Assembly (NCBI GenBank): GCA_030144725.1 | Contig: JASKMD010000021.1 | Location: forward strand, 3,741,528-3,805,527 | DNA from: Haematococcus lacustris | Lineage: Eukaryota > Chlorophyta > Chlorophyceae > Chlamydomonadales > Haematococcaceae | DNA: 64,000 nt | Direction: 5' to 3' | Shown: positions 1 through 11,800 of the stretch, one piece after another | Position numbering within the stretch: position 1 is the stretch's first letter | Layout: every line of letters begins with the position of its first letter | The notes under the pieces: model-generated | What the model saw: only the letters and a program-made list of their open reading frames with translations | Database searches by the model: none | What the model was told of the DNA's origin: nothing | Program-made: the position numbers and the translations under genes

Positions 1-417
1 TTAAAGAGCGGCAACAATGAGCCGGCACCCTTTCCAACCACTCCACCACCACCCTCGCCCCACATCCACCCCAATATCCCCCGCACACACCCCACCCTGC
101 AGATAGTGAGTGGCTCGCTTTTGCAGTTGTGTGGTTAAGATTGCCTAACCTGACCACATGCATGAACTTCGTTGCTGCAGGGTTTCATGGTCACAACCAT
201 CCTCTTTCCCACAACCACCACACTCACCTTCGCTCTCGCCCTCTTCCGCCACAATGCAACACCCTCTACCTATCTTGCAGCCTGGAGCAAGCCCTCCCAC
301 CCTTCCCCCAAGCACCACCATCATCACCACCACCACCACCTCCCAAGCCCCTCCCCTCCCCAGACCCTCCCCTCCCCAGACCCTCCCCTCCCCAGACCCT
401 CCACTCCACTCCACTCC

Positions 418-552
418 ACTCCTCCCCTCCCCTCCCCTCCCCTCCCCTCCCCTCCCCTCCCCTCCCCTCCCCTCCCCTCCCCTCCCCTCCCCTCCCCTCC
501 CCTCCCCTCCCCTCCCCTCCCCTCCCCTCCCCTCCCCTCCCCTCCCCTCCCT
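418..552. repeat. (CCCCT)n pentanucleotide satellite
   Basis: About 27 nearly perfect CCCCT units. All long proline/serine or glycine/glutamate reading frames over this stretch are products of the repeat and are not genes. Confidence 0.97.
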
Positions 553-1969
553 TCTTGAGCACTTGCGTTGAGCAAGTGTGCACCACAGCAGCCTCCCTCC
601 CCCCGCAGCCCTGAGCCATCTCCATGAGCAGCAACTAAGAGCAGATGCAAAAGCAGCAAGTAGGAGGCGCTTGGAGTGGCAGCCAGGACTGTCGGTGAGA
701 GCACATGCTGTTAGGGTGTCAGCCCAGCCTGCCAAACTCTGGTCATGCATGTCCTGCCATGGCTTGGTGGTTGCAAGCATGTCATGCATGTCCTTAATCA
801 TCTGCTTGCTGGCTGATGTTTGCTTGCAGTTGTCGATAGCTGGGGCATGACAAGAGTAGCATGGCTTGGTGATTGCAAGCAAGGCGGTAGCGGCAGAGCA
901 GCAAGCAACAAGGAGCCAACAAGGACCGTACCCTCCCCGTACCCCGTACCCTCCCCCATCCCACCACCACCACTTCCGAGTCTGCCACCCACCTACCCTC
1001 CTCTCCTCTCCTCTCCCCCACCACGCACCTAGCAGCCTATGGAGTAGCAGCCTGAGCTAGTAGCATAGAGCAGACAGCATGGAGCGGGCAGCATGGAGCG
1101 GGTGGTGCTGCCAGTGGTAATGGTGCTGCTGCTAGTGCTGCTGTTGTTGTTGTTGCTGCTGCTGCTTGAGCTGCTGAGCAGCCTAGTAGCAACCAACCCA
1201 GTTTGGGGACATGGGGCAGGGGGAGCAAGTCACCTACTTCCCCCCCTCCCCTTACCCTCACCCCACGGCACACGTTGCAGCCCCTTCCCCTACCCCACCC
1301 AGCAGCCCTTGGCGTACCAGCTTGGAGCAACAGGGATAGGTGCACCTAGCAGCAAGCTCTGCTGCTTATGGAGCATGGCCGGCTGCTTGTCTGGCTGCGG
1401 CACATGATTGTTGTGTGCAAGGAGGCATGCGGTGAGCCTAAGCCGCATGGTGAGGCTGAGTCAGGGCAGCTGCAGCAGTCATTGCAATTAGGGCGGTTGT
1501 TCAATATCAAACAACACATGCAGAGGCTACACATACAAGGCTAAGGGCATGCACATGAGCTAGGAGGGCAGGGGCACAACTTACCACTTGTAACACCCTT
1601 GTAATCCCTGGTAACATGGTGGTCATGTAATGCTATCCAACCAACCGCTTATGTAATTCCTAACCGTTGAGAGCTGACCTAACTAGACTTCCAGAGCCAA
1701 CTGGTCTAAACCTATGCATACCATGCATGTCACCAGCCGCGGTTGAAATAGTAGCTCTTTGTTGAAGCCCAGGCCAAGTAGGAAGGGCCGCGCCTAAGCC
1801 TAGACTTTCCAGCCTAAACACTGCTAGCACCGCCCTGCCTCCTAGCCAACACAACAGCTGTGGTACACTGTGATGTCAGCCAACACAACTACCGTAGTGA
1901 CTGTGGCACATTGTGACACCACCCCGCCATACCACTAGCTCATTGCGCACCTACATACCTCGGCTATCA
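553..1969. other. Non-coding part of dispersed repeat copy 1
   Basis: No convincing gene is visible. The stretch holds a CTG/TTG run at 1120-1170, polypyrimidine segments, and paralogous sequence at 33346-34765. Short ORFs here show no domain and are not conserved in frame between the two copies. Confidence 0.6.
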
Positions 1970-2480
1970 CGTTTGCAGCATGAGCGCATCACCGCGTGGT
2001 GGTGTTGTCCATACAAGGGGCATGTGGCGCACCACACCCTACCATATGGCTGGATGTGGTGAGCCTCCACTATAGGTACCGTCCGTAGTCCAACTGGCTG
2101 TGGTACATCGGGCGTGGATCACTGCCAGGCCTGCACTTGCTAAGCATGACCGTGATGCATACATGCAAAGGGGGTATGTAGCAGGTGGCTACCATGTTTG
2201 CAGCATTAGCGCATCACCGCGTGGTGGTGGTGTCCATACAAGGGGCATGTGGCGCACCACACCCTAGCATGTGGCTGGATCTGGTGAGCCTCCACTATAT
2301 GTACCATCCGTGGTCCAGCTAGCTGTGACACATTGGGTGTGTATCACTGCCAGGCTTGCACTTGCTTAGCATGACCGTGATGCATACATGCAAAGGGGGT
2401 TTGTAGCAGGTGGCTACCACATTTGCGGCCTTAGTGCATCACCGCGTGGTGGTGTTGTCCATACAAGGGGCGTAGGAATC
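1970..2480. repeat. Three tandem units of about 227 bp
   Basis: The core catcaccgcgtggtggt recurs near 1988, 2212 and 2441. Each time it is followed by tccatacaaggggc, the first two continuing through accacaccctа-like and catgaccgtgatgcat segments. The third unit is truncated. The same array is present in copy 2 at about 34770-35260, so it predates the duplication of the larger repeat. Confidence 0.85.
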
Positions 2481-2659
2481 GTAGAAGAGGATACACGGCT
2501 AATGACCACCACCGTTTTCTTCATTACATCTTGACCATTCACAGCTTACAAATCAACTTGTGTGGCATAGAACTGAACGGAAGCTCAGGACAGCTTTTTG
2601 AAAGCTTTTGTACCATGCAACATACTTCTCAAATGGGCTCAAAGTTGCTGCTGATTGCT

Positions 2660-3270
2660 AATACAAGACTGCACTGCCACACACCTACAGCCTGCTGCTG
2701 CTGTCCATGCACTACAGCCTGCTGCTCTTGCTGCTGCTCATGCGCCGCAACACACCTACAGCCTGCTGCTCTTGCTGCTGCTCATGCACCGCAACACACC
2801 TACATCCTGCTGCTGCTGCTGCTGCTGCTCATGCACTGCAACACATGCACTGCAGCCTGTTGTTGCTGCTGCCCATGCACTGCTGCTCATGCACTACAGC
2901 ATGCTGCTGTTGCTGCTCATGCACTAACACACATGCACTGCATGATGCTGCTACCTGCAGCCTGCTGCTACCTGCAGCCTGCACTGCCACACACCTACAG
3001 CCTGCTGCTGCTGCCCATCCACTGCTGCTGCTGTCCTTGCACTGCTGCTCATGCACTACAACCTGCTGCTGCTGCTGCTGCTCGTGCACTACAGCACATG
3101 CACTGCTGCCTGCTGTTGCTGCTGCTCATGCACTGCAGCACACCTGCAGCCTGCTGCTACCTGCACTGCTACACACCTACAGCATGCTGCTGCTGCTGTC
3201 CTTGCACTGCTGCTCATACACTACAGCCTGCTGCTGCTGCTGCTCATGCACTGTAACACATGCACTGCAG
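2660..3270. repeat. CTG-rich minisatellite
   Basis: Irregular repetition of ctgctgctg, catgcactgc and acacacctacagc motifs gives leucine-, cysteine- or glutamine-rich frames on both strands. The paralogue at 35480-35870 differs in unit number, as expected of an unstable minisatellite. Not coding. Confidence 0.85.
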
Positions 3271-3690
3271 CCGGCAGGGCAGGGCAGGGCAGGACTGGGA
3301 GGGGGTGGGGCAGGGCTGGGCAGGGAGGGGAGGGGCAACGCAAGGCTGGGAGGGGGTGGGGAAGGGCTGGGAGGGGGTGGGACAGGGCTGGGCAGGGAGG
3401 GGAGGGGCAGCGCAAGGCTGGGAGGGGGTGGGGCAGGGCTGGGATGGGGTGGGGCAGGGCTGGGAGGGGGTGGGGCAGGGTTATGCAGGGAGGGAAGGGG
3501 CAACGCAAGGCTGGGAGGGGGTCGGGCAGGGCTGGGCTGAGGCGGCGAGGGGCAACGTAAGGATGGGCTGGGGTGGGGCAGGGCTGGGCTGGGGTGGGGC
3601 AGGGCTGAAAGGGGGTGGGGTGGGGCAGGGCCAGGCAGGGAGGGGAGGGGCAATGCAAGGCTGGGAGGGGTGGGGCAGGGCTGGGTATCG
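3270..3690. repeat. G-rich minisatellite (gggtggggcagggctggga type)
   Basis: Tandem G-rich units of roughly 18-50 bp, such as ggggtggggcagggctggg and gggcaacgcaaggctggg. The paralogue is at 35870-36460. Runs of three or more G at short spacing could form G-quadruplexes (inference). Confidence 0.85.
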
Positions 3691-3814
3691 AACTATGAAC
3701 ATTAGCACATGTCGGAGGGCAGCGTTACCTGCCATGGAGACACCTCCACCAAACAAGAAGAAGTAGTGCCGCATGAGACCGATGTCATACCAAGTCTGAA
3801 CCTGGATTCGACTG

Positions 3815-4559
3815 CTAGGCCAACAAAAAAAATGCAGCGGGTTTGCACACTCCTTGCAGCCAGTCCAAACAGTTAGCGAAAAGCAATGATGAACATCGAT
3901 GTACTCTATCCTCATGTCTCTCCACTTGCTGCAATGGTGACGGTCCCAGCTTGCTGCATGCTGCATGCTGTCTCCAGCTTGCTGCATGCCGTGCTGCATG
4001 CTGCTCCCAACCTAAGTCAAGTTGCTCCTGCATGGCAGCCTGTAGGGCTGCTCTCTTGCTTGTGAGAAGCTGCTCATGTGCAGGAGCTGAGGCGACATAG
4101 TCAAACTGACGCTGTGTCTCATTCTGACGGGCTGCAGCGTCAGAACGCTCCTTGCGGATAGCCCACTTGACCCAAGACGGCCCAGGCTTTTGTTTTGTTG
4201 AATGCATGCATATCAGGCATGTCTAGCTCAGCTGCTCCAGGTGCCCGCTGCCCCCATCCCGCGACCCGTTGCCCAACACGCCCAGCACGCTTCTTGGCAG
4301 GTCGGGGCTGCTCTTGTGCTGACGGTGGATGGGATGCTTTCAAATGCTGTCCGCCCTTCATTTTCAGGCCCAGATGAGCCATCGCCGCAGCGGGCTGAAT
4401 TCCATCAGCGGTTACGGACTGCTCGCCAGCTGCTGTTCCTGCTGACGTTTCTGCTGTGGTGGCTGGGCTTGTCGCATCTAGCGTGGTGGCAATGGATGCT
4501 GCCAGCGCTGCGGCCCACGCTGCACAACCTAGCAATAGCACTGTGATCATTCCTAGCAT
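3815..4559 (-). pseudogene. Hypothetical ORF of the dispersed repeat, frame-broken copy
   Basis: The minus strand encodes a protein starting MLGMITVLLLGCAAW, a hydrophobic signal- or anchor-like start. An alanine/threonine-rich stretch and a basic segment (RPAKKRAGRVGQR) follow, then a Gln/His/Ala-rich tail. In copy 2 (36597-37307) the same reading frame runs uninterrupted for about 236 residues. Here an indel near 4195, where copy 2 has about 14 additional bases, moves the tail into another frame. I recognise no family. Persistence of the frame in copy 2 suggests it may once have been a real gene of the element, but the composition is low complexity and chance is possible. Confidence 0.35.
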
Positions 4560-4694
4560 GCGTTCAGTGCGAGCGCACAGGTGCGCTAAGGTGCCCAGAG
4601 AGGTGGCGCAGTACAGCGGGCGGGATGCGGTTGGGCGGTTGGAAGGTCCCCCTGTAACAGTATAGTGGCCTCCCCCCCACAGGGGGAGGTCCTC

Positions 4695-5663
4695 ATGGGA
4701 GACCTGATTGGCGAGCCCAGCTGCGAGGCCGCCTCCACCAGCGAGCCCGAGTGCTGCTGGATATGCCTGGCGGGCCACAGCGCGGACAGTCCGCTGGTGC
4801 AGCGCTGCAAATGCCCTCGAGCCGTCCATCAGGCCTGCCTCGCACGGTGCGTGCCTCGCCGGGTCACATCAGCGCCCTAGCGAGTGGTGTTGTGCCTTCC
4901 TTACATCCTTGCACGAGGCGGTGTGATCGCGCTCTATCGGGGTGCCCAAGGCTGACTGTCGCTGCTGCTACCCGCGCTGCTGCTGGCGGCTGTGCAGGTG
5001 GCAGATCCAGTCCGTGGGCAGCGCAGAGGAGACACATTGCCGGTTTTGCCATGACACGCTGCCCGACTGGAGCCTGAGCCTGCTCCCAGAGCACACGCGC
5101 GCTAACGCGCCCACCGCCGTCATGGCCGTGGTGTACGACAGCAGGGTCGTCAAGGTGCCGGTCAAGCGGGTGAGTGGGCGGCAGGCAGCGGGCAACTGAG
5201 CACCTGCTTGCTGCTACTGATGAGGGGGCACGTGGTGTTAGACGCACTGGCAGCGTGTGGGGCTTGGTCAGCCATTGCATGTGTGCGGCCTGAGGGGCAG
5301 CCAAGGCCAGGCTGGGCGAGCCTGATGCGCGCGCTGTAGCCAGTTGGCGGGTGTGTAGCGCAGCTCGTGTACCTGCCCAGCCCCGCACTGCTGACAGGCC
5401 TGCCCTGGGTGCAGGGCCCAGATGGCGAGGCTGAGTTCAAAGCAGCAGTGAAGTGCCTGTTTGGCTTTGCCCATGACATGGAGTTTGACGTCACGTTTGA
5501 GGTCAAGCTGCCCAGCGTCCCGGGCTACAGCCTGCCAGCCACCGGCACCAACAGCAGCCTGATGCTGCATGGCCTCGGCCAGTTTGGTGCGGCCGCCACC
5601 TGTGCACAAGCCAGTGCTGTGGCCCAGGCCATGGCTGGCGGTGAGGCAGGCCTGCCCCAGTAG
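4695..5663 (+). pseudogene. RING-CH (MARCH-type) zinc-finger gene, copy A, 5' end replaced
   Basis: Exons 4695-4846, 4998-5169 and 5415-5663 reproduce copy B from the RING onward. The normal first codons (MANQRC) are missing because the dispersed repeat joins at 4710/4711. The only in-frame ATG, at 4695, lies in repeat DNA and gives a chimeric start MGDLIGEPSCEAA. The C4HC3 zinc ligands survive: CWIC and RCKC-x4-H-x2-C in exon 1, CRFC in exon 2. The normal upstream region is absent, so expression would need a promoter in the repeat. Exon 2 and introns differ from the other copies by only a few bases. Called a pseudogene for the lost 5' end; a functional chimera is not excluded. Confidence 0.65.
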
Positions 5664-6909
5664 CAGCCCAGCAGCAGGGCCAGGCCCAGGGCTGGACACG
5701 ACGTTAGGGCAGCAAGCCAGCAGGCCTTTGTGAACTGCGCATGCCAGCTGTGGCACCTGGCAGCATGCATCAGGCACGGTGGCAGTGCTCGGCGACTGTT
5801 GCCACTGCATGGATGGCATGGCTTGAACACCCAAACCCTATGACATGCACCTTCATGTCGAGCACCTTAAGTGTAGGCAGGACTGGCCTATCAGCCCAGT
5901 GGCATGCTGGTCAGGAGGGGTGGATGTCAGGCAGCAGTGTTGGCCAGTGGCTGGGCCCGAACTCAGTGTATCAGGGATGCAGGCCCTTGGGCAGGAGTGT
6001 GTTTGCATGCTGCAGGGTGGGCAGGGCAGGGAGGGCGTCCAGGGGCCACAGTGTGAGAGAGAATAGGGAGGTGGGCAGCATGCATGGCTCGGGCAATGAG
6101 ATCAACACTGTGATGTGTGATGCTGCTTGCTGCAACCTGCCATGTAAGCTATGATCAGAGCATGTCCCAACAATGCAACACTTCCACAAGCAAGCCTCCG
6201 CATGCGGCTGACACTCATTTGTTAAGCCAGTCACGCAGCTGCCAGGCCGTGTCCAGACACACGCAGCCCTGCCCAGCGGTTATAAGAGGTCAGGGGTGCT
6301 TGTCACATAGCAGGCCCCAGTGAGGGGTCACAGCAGCCTAGCAAGTCTTGTACTCATCCTGTAGCCTCGCACGCAACAGGCAGCAGTGCATAGCAGCACG
6401 AACACCGCAAGGCGCACACAACTGATGCATGAACCAAGTGGACTCCCTTACCCCCAGGCGAGGTTCGCCACAGAGTGCTGCTGCCAGCAAGATGCCACTG
6501 CTTATAATCTCTCCTTATCACTGCGACAAGCTTTACGCGAGCCGCAGCTCTTCAACATGCGAGTGCACGCGCCATGTGACCCGTGCAGCACTCGGGCACC
6601 TTGACGGGACATGCTGACATGACACCCTGACGGTTGCCCGCCTGGTCGCGCTCGAGGCACTGTGCGACCTGGAAGTGAGGTATGTCACGCTCTCAGCTCT
6701 TATCTCTCGCAGCCGAAATGAATTTTCGAGCGAAGACGAGACCCGACACGACCCCCGGACGGGACCCCGCGGCGGTCACACTCACTGATTTGACCCGGAC
6801 AACTGTTCTACACTGCCCTTTGCACACAGCCGAGCCTGTATCCGCTCATAACCTCGTTCGACTGCACATCACATCTCACGACCCAAACCGAGCCGGAGCA
6901 CCTGCATTA

Positions 6910-7878
6910 ATGGCGAACCAGCGATGCGAGCCCAGCTGCGAGGCCGCCTCCACCAGCGAGCCCGAGTGCTGCTGGATATGCCTGGCGGGCCACAGCGCGG
7001 ACAGTCCGCTGGTGCAGCGCTGCAAATGCCCTCGAGCCGTCCATCAGGCCTGCCTCGCACGGTGCGTGCCTCGCCGGGTCACATCAGCGCCCTAGCGAGT
7101 GGTGTTGTGCCTTCCTTACATCCTTGCACGAGGCGGTGTGGTCGCGCTCTATCTGGGTGCCCAAGGCTGACTGTCGCTGCTGCTACCCGCGCTGCTGCTG
7201 GCGGCTGTGCAGGTGGCAGATCCAGTCCGTGGGCAGCGCAGAGGAGACACATTGCCGGTTTTGCCATGACACGCTGCCCGACTGGAGCCTGAGCCTGCTC
7301 CCAGAGCACACGCGCGCTAACGCGCCCACCGCCGTCATGGCCGTGGTGTACGACAGCAGGGTCGTCAAGGTGCCGGTCAAGCGGGTGAGTGGGCGGCAGG
7401 CAGCGGGCAACTGAGCACCTGCTTGCTGCTACTGATGAGGGGGCACGTGGTGTTAGACGCACTGGCAGCGTGTGGGGCTTGGTCAGCCATTGCATGTGTG
7501 CGGCCTGAGGGGCAGCCAAGGCCAGGCTGGGCGAGCCTGATGCGCGCGCTGTAGCCAGTTGGCGGGTGTGTAGCGCAGCTCGTGTACCTGCCCAGCCCCG
7601 CACTGCTGACAGGCCTGCCCTGGGTGCAGGGCCCAGATGGCGAGGCTGAGTTCAAAGCAGCAGTGAAGTGCCTGTTTGGCTTTGCCCATGACATGGAGTT
7701 TGACGTCACGTTTGAGGTCAAGCTGCCCAGCGTCCCGGGCTACAGCCTGCCAGCCACCGGCACCAACAGCAGCCTGATGCTGCATGGCCTCGGCCAGTTT
7801 GGTGCGGCCGCCACCTGTGCACAAGCCAGTGCTGTGGCCCAGGCCATGGCTGGCGGTGAGGCAGGCCTGCCCCAGTAG
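6910..7878 (+). CDS. RING-CH (MARCH-type) E3-ligase-like protein, copy B
   Basis: Three-exon model, 6910-7061, 7213-7384 and 7630-7878, coding about 190 residues. Exon 1 starts MANQRCEPSCEAA, carries the first zinc ligands (CWIC, RCKC, then H-x2-C in VHQACLAR) and ends in phase 2. The donor gtgcgt and acceptor gtgcag restore the family motif ACLARWQIQ. Exon 2 supplies the last ligands CRFC. The CX2C...CXC...HX2C...CX2C order is the RINGv/RING-CH signature of MARCH ubiquitin ligases. Exon 3 (from GPDGEAEF) is unrecognised. The frame is open upstream to an ATG at 6682, so 76 more N-terminal residues are possible. No transmembrane pair typical of animal MARCH proteins is visible. The last exon could splice again at a GTGAGG at 7856 instead of ending at the stop. 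Confidence 0.75.
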
Positions 7879-9124
7879 CAGCCCAGCAGCAGGGCCAGGC
7901 CCAGGGCTGGACACGACGTTAGGGCAGCAAGCCAGCAGGCCTTTGTGAACTGCGCATGCCAGCTGTGGCACCTGGCAGCATGCATCAGGCACGGTGGCAG
8001 TGCTCGGCGACTGTTGCCACTGCATGGATGGCATGGCTTGAACACCCAAACCCTATGACATGCACCTTCATGTCGAGCAGCTTAAGTGTAGGCAGGACTG
8101 GCCTATCAGCCCAGTGGCATGCTGGTCAGGAGGGGTGGATGTCAGGCAGCAGTGTTGGCCAGTGGCTGGGCCCGAACTCAGTGTATCAGGGATGCAGGCC
8201 CTTGGGCAGGAGTGTGTTTGCATGCTGCAGGGTGGGCAGGGCAGGGAGGGCGTCCAGGGGCCACAGTGTGAGAGAGAATAGGGAGGTGGGCAGCATGCAT
8301 GGCTCGGGCAATGAGATCAACACTGTGATGTGTGATGCTGCTTGCTGCAACCTGCCATGTAAGCTATGATCAGAGCATGTCCCAACAATGCAACACTTCC
8401 ACAAGCAAGCCTCCGCATGCGGCTGACACTCATTTGTTAAGCCAGTCACGCAGCTGCCAGGCCGTGTCCAGACACACGCAGCCCTGCCCAGCGGTTATAA
8501 GAGGTCAGGGGTGCTTGTCACATAGCAGGCCCCAGTGAGGGGTCACAGCAGCCTAGCAAGTCTTGTACTCATCCTGTAGCCTCGCACGCAACAGGCAGCA
8601 GTGCATAGCAGCACGAACACCGCAAGGCGCACACAACTGATGCATGAACCAAGTGGACTCCCTTACCCCCAGGCGAGGTTCGCCACAGAGTGCTGCTGCC
8701 AGCAAGATGCCACTGCTTATAATCTCTCCTTATCACTGCGACAAGCTTTACGCGAGCCGCAGCTCTTCAACATGCGAGTGCACGCGCCATGTGACCCGTG
8801 CAGCACTCGGGCACCTTGACGGGACATGCTGACATGACACCCTGACGGTTGCCCGCCTGGTCGCGCTCGAGGCGCTGTGCGACCTGGAAGTGAGGTATGT
8901 CACGCTCTCAGCTCTTATCTCTCGCAGCCGAAATGAATTTTCGAGCGAAGACGAGACCCGACACGACCCCCGGACGGGACCCCGCGGCGGTCACACTCAC
9001 TGATTTGACCCGGACAACTGTTCTACACTGCCCTTTGCACACAGCCGAGCCTGTATCCGCTCATAACCTCGTTCGACTGCACATCACATCTCACGACCCA
9101 AACCGAGCCGGAGCACCTGCATTA
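7879..9124. other. Spacer between RING-CH copies B and C
   Basis: About 1.2 kb without a supportable gene. It contains the probable 3' end of copy B (TGTAA at about 8359) and the upstream region of copy C. The same spacer occurs at 5664-6909 and 10094-11339. Open frames on either strand are conserved only because the whole unit is nearly identical. Confidence 0.6.
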
Positions 9125-10093
9125 ATGGCGAACCAGCGATGCGAGCCCAGCTGCGAGGCCGCCTCCACCAGCGAGCCCGAGTGCTGCTGGATATGCCTGG
9201 CGGGCCACAGCGCGGACAGTCCGCTGGTGCAGCGCTGCAAATGCCCTCGAGCCGTCCATCAGGCCTGCCTCGCACGGTGCGTGCCTCGCCGGGTCACATC
9301 AGCGCCCTAGCGAGTGGTGTTGTGCCTTCCTTACATCCTTGCACGAGGCGGTGTGGTCGCGCTCTATCTGGGTGCCCAAGGCTGACTGTCGCTGCTGCTA
9401 CCCGCGCTGCTGCTGGCGGCTGTGCAGGTGGCAGATCCAGTCCGTGGGCAGCGCAGAGGAGACACATTGCCGGTTTTGCCATGACACGCTGCCCGACTGG
9501 AGCCTGAGCCTGCTCCCAGAGCACACGCGCGCTAACGCGCCCACCGCCGTCATGGCCGTGGTGTACGACAGCAGGGTCGTCAAGGTGCCGGTCAAGCGGG
9601 TGAGTGGGCGGCAGGCAGCGGGCAACTGAGCACCTGCTTGCTGCTACTGATGAGGGGGCACGTGGTGTTAGACGCACTGGCAGCGTGTGGGGCTTGGTCA
9701 GCCATTGCATGTGTGCGGCCTGAGGGGCAGCCAAGGCCAGGCTGGGCGAGCCTGATGCGCGCGCTGTAGCCAGTTGGCGGGTGTGTAGCGCAGCTCGTGT
9801 ACCTGCCCAGCCCCGCACTGCTGACAGGCCTGCCCTGGGTGCAGGGCCCAGATGGCGAGGCTGAGTTCAAAGCAGCAGTGAAGTGCCTGTTTGGCTTTGC
9901 CCATGACATGGAGTTTGACGTCACGTTTGAGGTCAAGCTGCCCAGCGTCCCGGGCTACAGCCTGCCAGCCACCGGCACCAACAGCAGCCTGATGCTGCAT
10001 GGCCTCGGCCAGTTTGGTGCGGCCGCCACCTGTGCACAAGCCAGTGCTGTGGCCCAGGCCATGGCTGGCGGTGAGGCAGGCCTGCCCCAGTAG
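9125..10093 (+). CDS. RING-CH (MARCH-type) E3-ligase-like protein, copy C
   Basis: Exons 9125-9276, 9428-9599 and 9845-10093. At the sequence level this copy appears the same as copy B through the coding exons, with the same splice sites and zinc ligands. Like B it sits in an undisturbed unit, with full upstream sequence and a TGTAA motif downstream. B and C are therefore the two copies most likely to be functional. Near-identity means short reads could not separate them, so the copy number in the assembly may be wrong in either direction. Confidence 0.75.
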
Positions 10094-11453
10094 CAGCCCA
10101 GCAGCAGGGCCAGGCCCAGGGCTGGACACGACGTTAGGGCAGCAAGCCAGCAGGCCTTTGTGAACTGCGCATGCCAGCTGTGGCACCTGGCAGCATGCAT
10201 CAGGCACGGTGGCAGTGCTCGGCGACTGTTGCCACTGCATGGATGGCATGGCTTGAACACCCAAACCCTATGACATGCACCTTCATGTCGAGCAGCTTAA
10301 GTGTAGGCAGGACTGGCCTATCAGCCCAGTGGCATGCTGGTCAGGAGGGGTGGATGTCAGGCAGCAGTGTTGGCCAGTGGCTGGGCCCGAACTCAGTGTA
10401 TCAGGGATGCAGGCCCTTGGGCAGGAGTGTGTTTGCATGCTGCAGGGTGGGCAGGGCAGGGAGGGCGTCCAGGGGCCACAGAGTGAGAGAGAATAGGGAG
10501 GTGGGCAGCATGCATGGCTCGGGCAATGAGATCAACACTGTGATGTGTGATGCTGCTTGCTGCAACCTGCCATGTAAGCTATGATCAGAGCATGTCCCAA
10601 CAATGCAACACTTCCACAAGCAAGCCTCCGCATGCGGCTGACACTCATTTGTTAAGCCAGTCACGCAGCTGCCAGACCGTGTCCAGACACACGCAGCCCT
10701 GCCCAGCGGTTATAAGAGGTCAGGGGTGCTTGTCACATAGCAGGCCCCAGTGAGGGGTCACAGCAGCCTAGCAAGTCTTGTACTCATCCTGTAGCCTCGC
10801 ACGCAACAGGCAGCAGTGCATAGCAGCACGAACACCGCAAGGCGCACACAACTCATGCATGAACCAAGTGGACTCCCTCACCCCCAGGCGAGGTTCGCCA
10901 CAGAGTGCTGCTGCCAGCAAGATGCCACTGCTTATAATCTCTCCTTATCACTGCGACAAGCTTTACGCGAGCCGCAGCTCTTCAACATGCGAGTGCACGC
11001 GCCATGTGACCCGTGCAGCACTCGGGCACCTTGACGGGACATGATGACATGACACCCTGACGGTTGCCCGCCTGGTCGCGCTCGAGGCGCTGTGCGACCT
11101 GGAAGTGAGGTATGTCACGCTCTCAGCTCTTATCTCTCGCAGCCGAAATGAATTTTCGAGCGAAGACGAGACCCGACACGACCCCCGGACGGGACCCCGC
11201 GGCGGTCACACTCACTGATTTGACCCGGACAACTGTTCTACACTGCCCTTTGCACACAGCCGAGCCTGTATCCGCTCATAACCTCGTTCGACTGCACATC
11301 ACATCTCACGACCCAAACCGAGCCGGAGCACCTGCATTAATGGCGAACCAGCGATGCGAGCCCAGCTGCGAGGCCGCCTCCACCAGCGAGCCCGAGTGCT
11401 GCTGGATATGCCTGGCGGGCCACAGCGCGGACAGTCCGCTGGTGCAGCGCTGC

Positions 11454-11458
11454 AAATG
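11454..11458. repeat. Copia target-site duplication, left copy
   Basis: The 5-bp word aaatg here is repeated at 16944-16948. Removing the element and one copy restores the sequence of the other array units exactly. The total of 5,485 + 5 bp accounts for the extra 5,490 bp in unit spacing. Confidence 0.97.
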
Positions 11459-11707
11459 TGTAGAAGAGCGTGGGACAGACGAGACACCAGACGAGGGTTA
11501 TTACAGTGAGAGCCTAGAACAAGGCACGAAGGCAGACTCTCATACCTGTAGAAGAGCGTGGGACAGACGAGACACCAGACGAGGGTGCCGAGACAAGCCT
11601 GTCACCACGCTAAGTACTTCCTACTCACACTACGTCACTCAGATGCTGGGCAGTTGTATCCGTCACCGGTGTCTGCCAAGATTCGCACCGGGGCAAGATT
11701 CCCAACA
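11459..11707 (-). repeat. Copia 3' LTR (element on minus strand)
   Basis: 249 bp, beginning TGTTGGGAATC and ending CTTCTACA when read on the minus strand, so it has the usual TG...CA ends. An internal ~40-bp segment starting tgtagaagagcgtgggac occurs twice (11459 and 11547). I see no difference from the other LTR at 16695-16943. Confidence 0.95.
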
Positions 11708-11717
11708 CTCCCACTCA
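11708..11717 (-). promoter_or_regulatory. Copia polypurine tract
   Basis: On the minus strand the bases just before the 3' LTR read TTGAGTGGGAG. The purine run GAGTGGGAG directly adjoins TGTTGGG, the expected place for the plus-strand DNA primer. Assigned by position and composition. Confidence 0.65.
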
Positions 11718-11800
11718 AATGTCCAGCTACTGAGCACAACTTCAAACAACTTCAACTATGACAGAAACCAGCTGTCTCAGGCATGCATGCCTGTGCTCAC

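Larger units (their letters stand above)
1..4710. repeat. Large dispersed repeat, copy 1 (left end outside window)
   Basis: From about 553 to 4710 this sequence is collinear with 33343-37467, differing by scattered substitutions and small indels. The shared block holds, in order, a CCCCT satellite, a T/C-rich stretch, three ~227-bp tandem units, a CTG-rich minisatellite, a G-rich minisatellite and a minus-strand ORF. Both copies end at the same point, after gggagacctgattg, and then enter unrelated sequence: the RING-CH array here, unique DNA in copy 2. That shared sharp end suggests a mobile or duplicated element. No terminal inverted repeat, LTR or recognisable transposase was seen. Confidence 0.8.

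Noticed and set aside
4864..5834. Antisense frames of 114-188 codons repeated in each RING-CH unit
   Set aside because: Conserved only because the units are nearly identical DNA; they overlap the sense exons and introns and have no recognisable motif.
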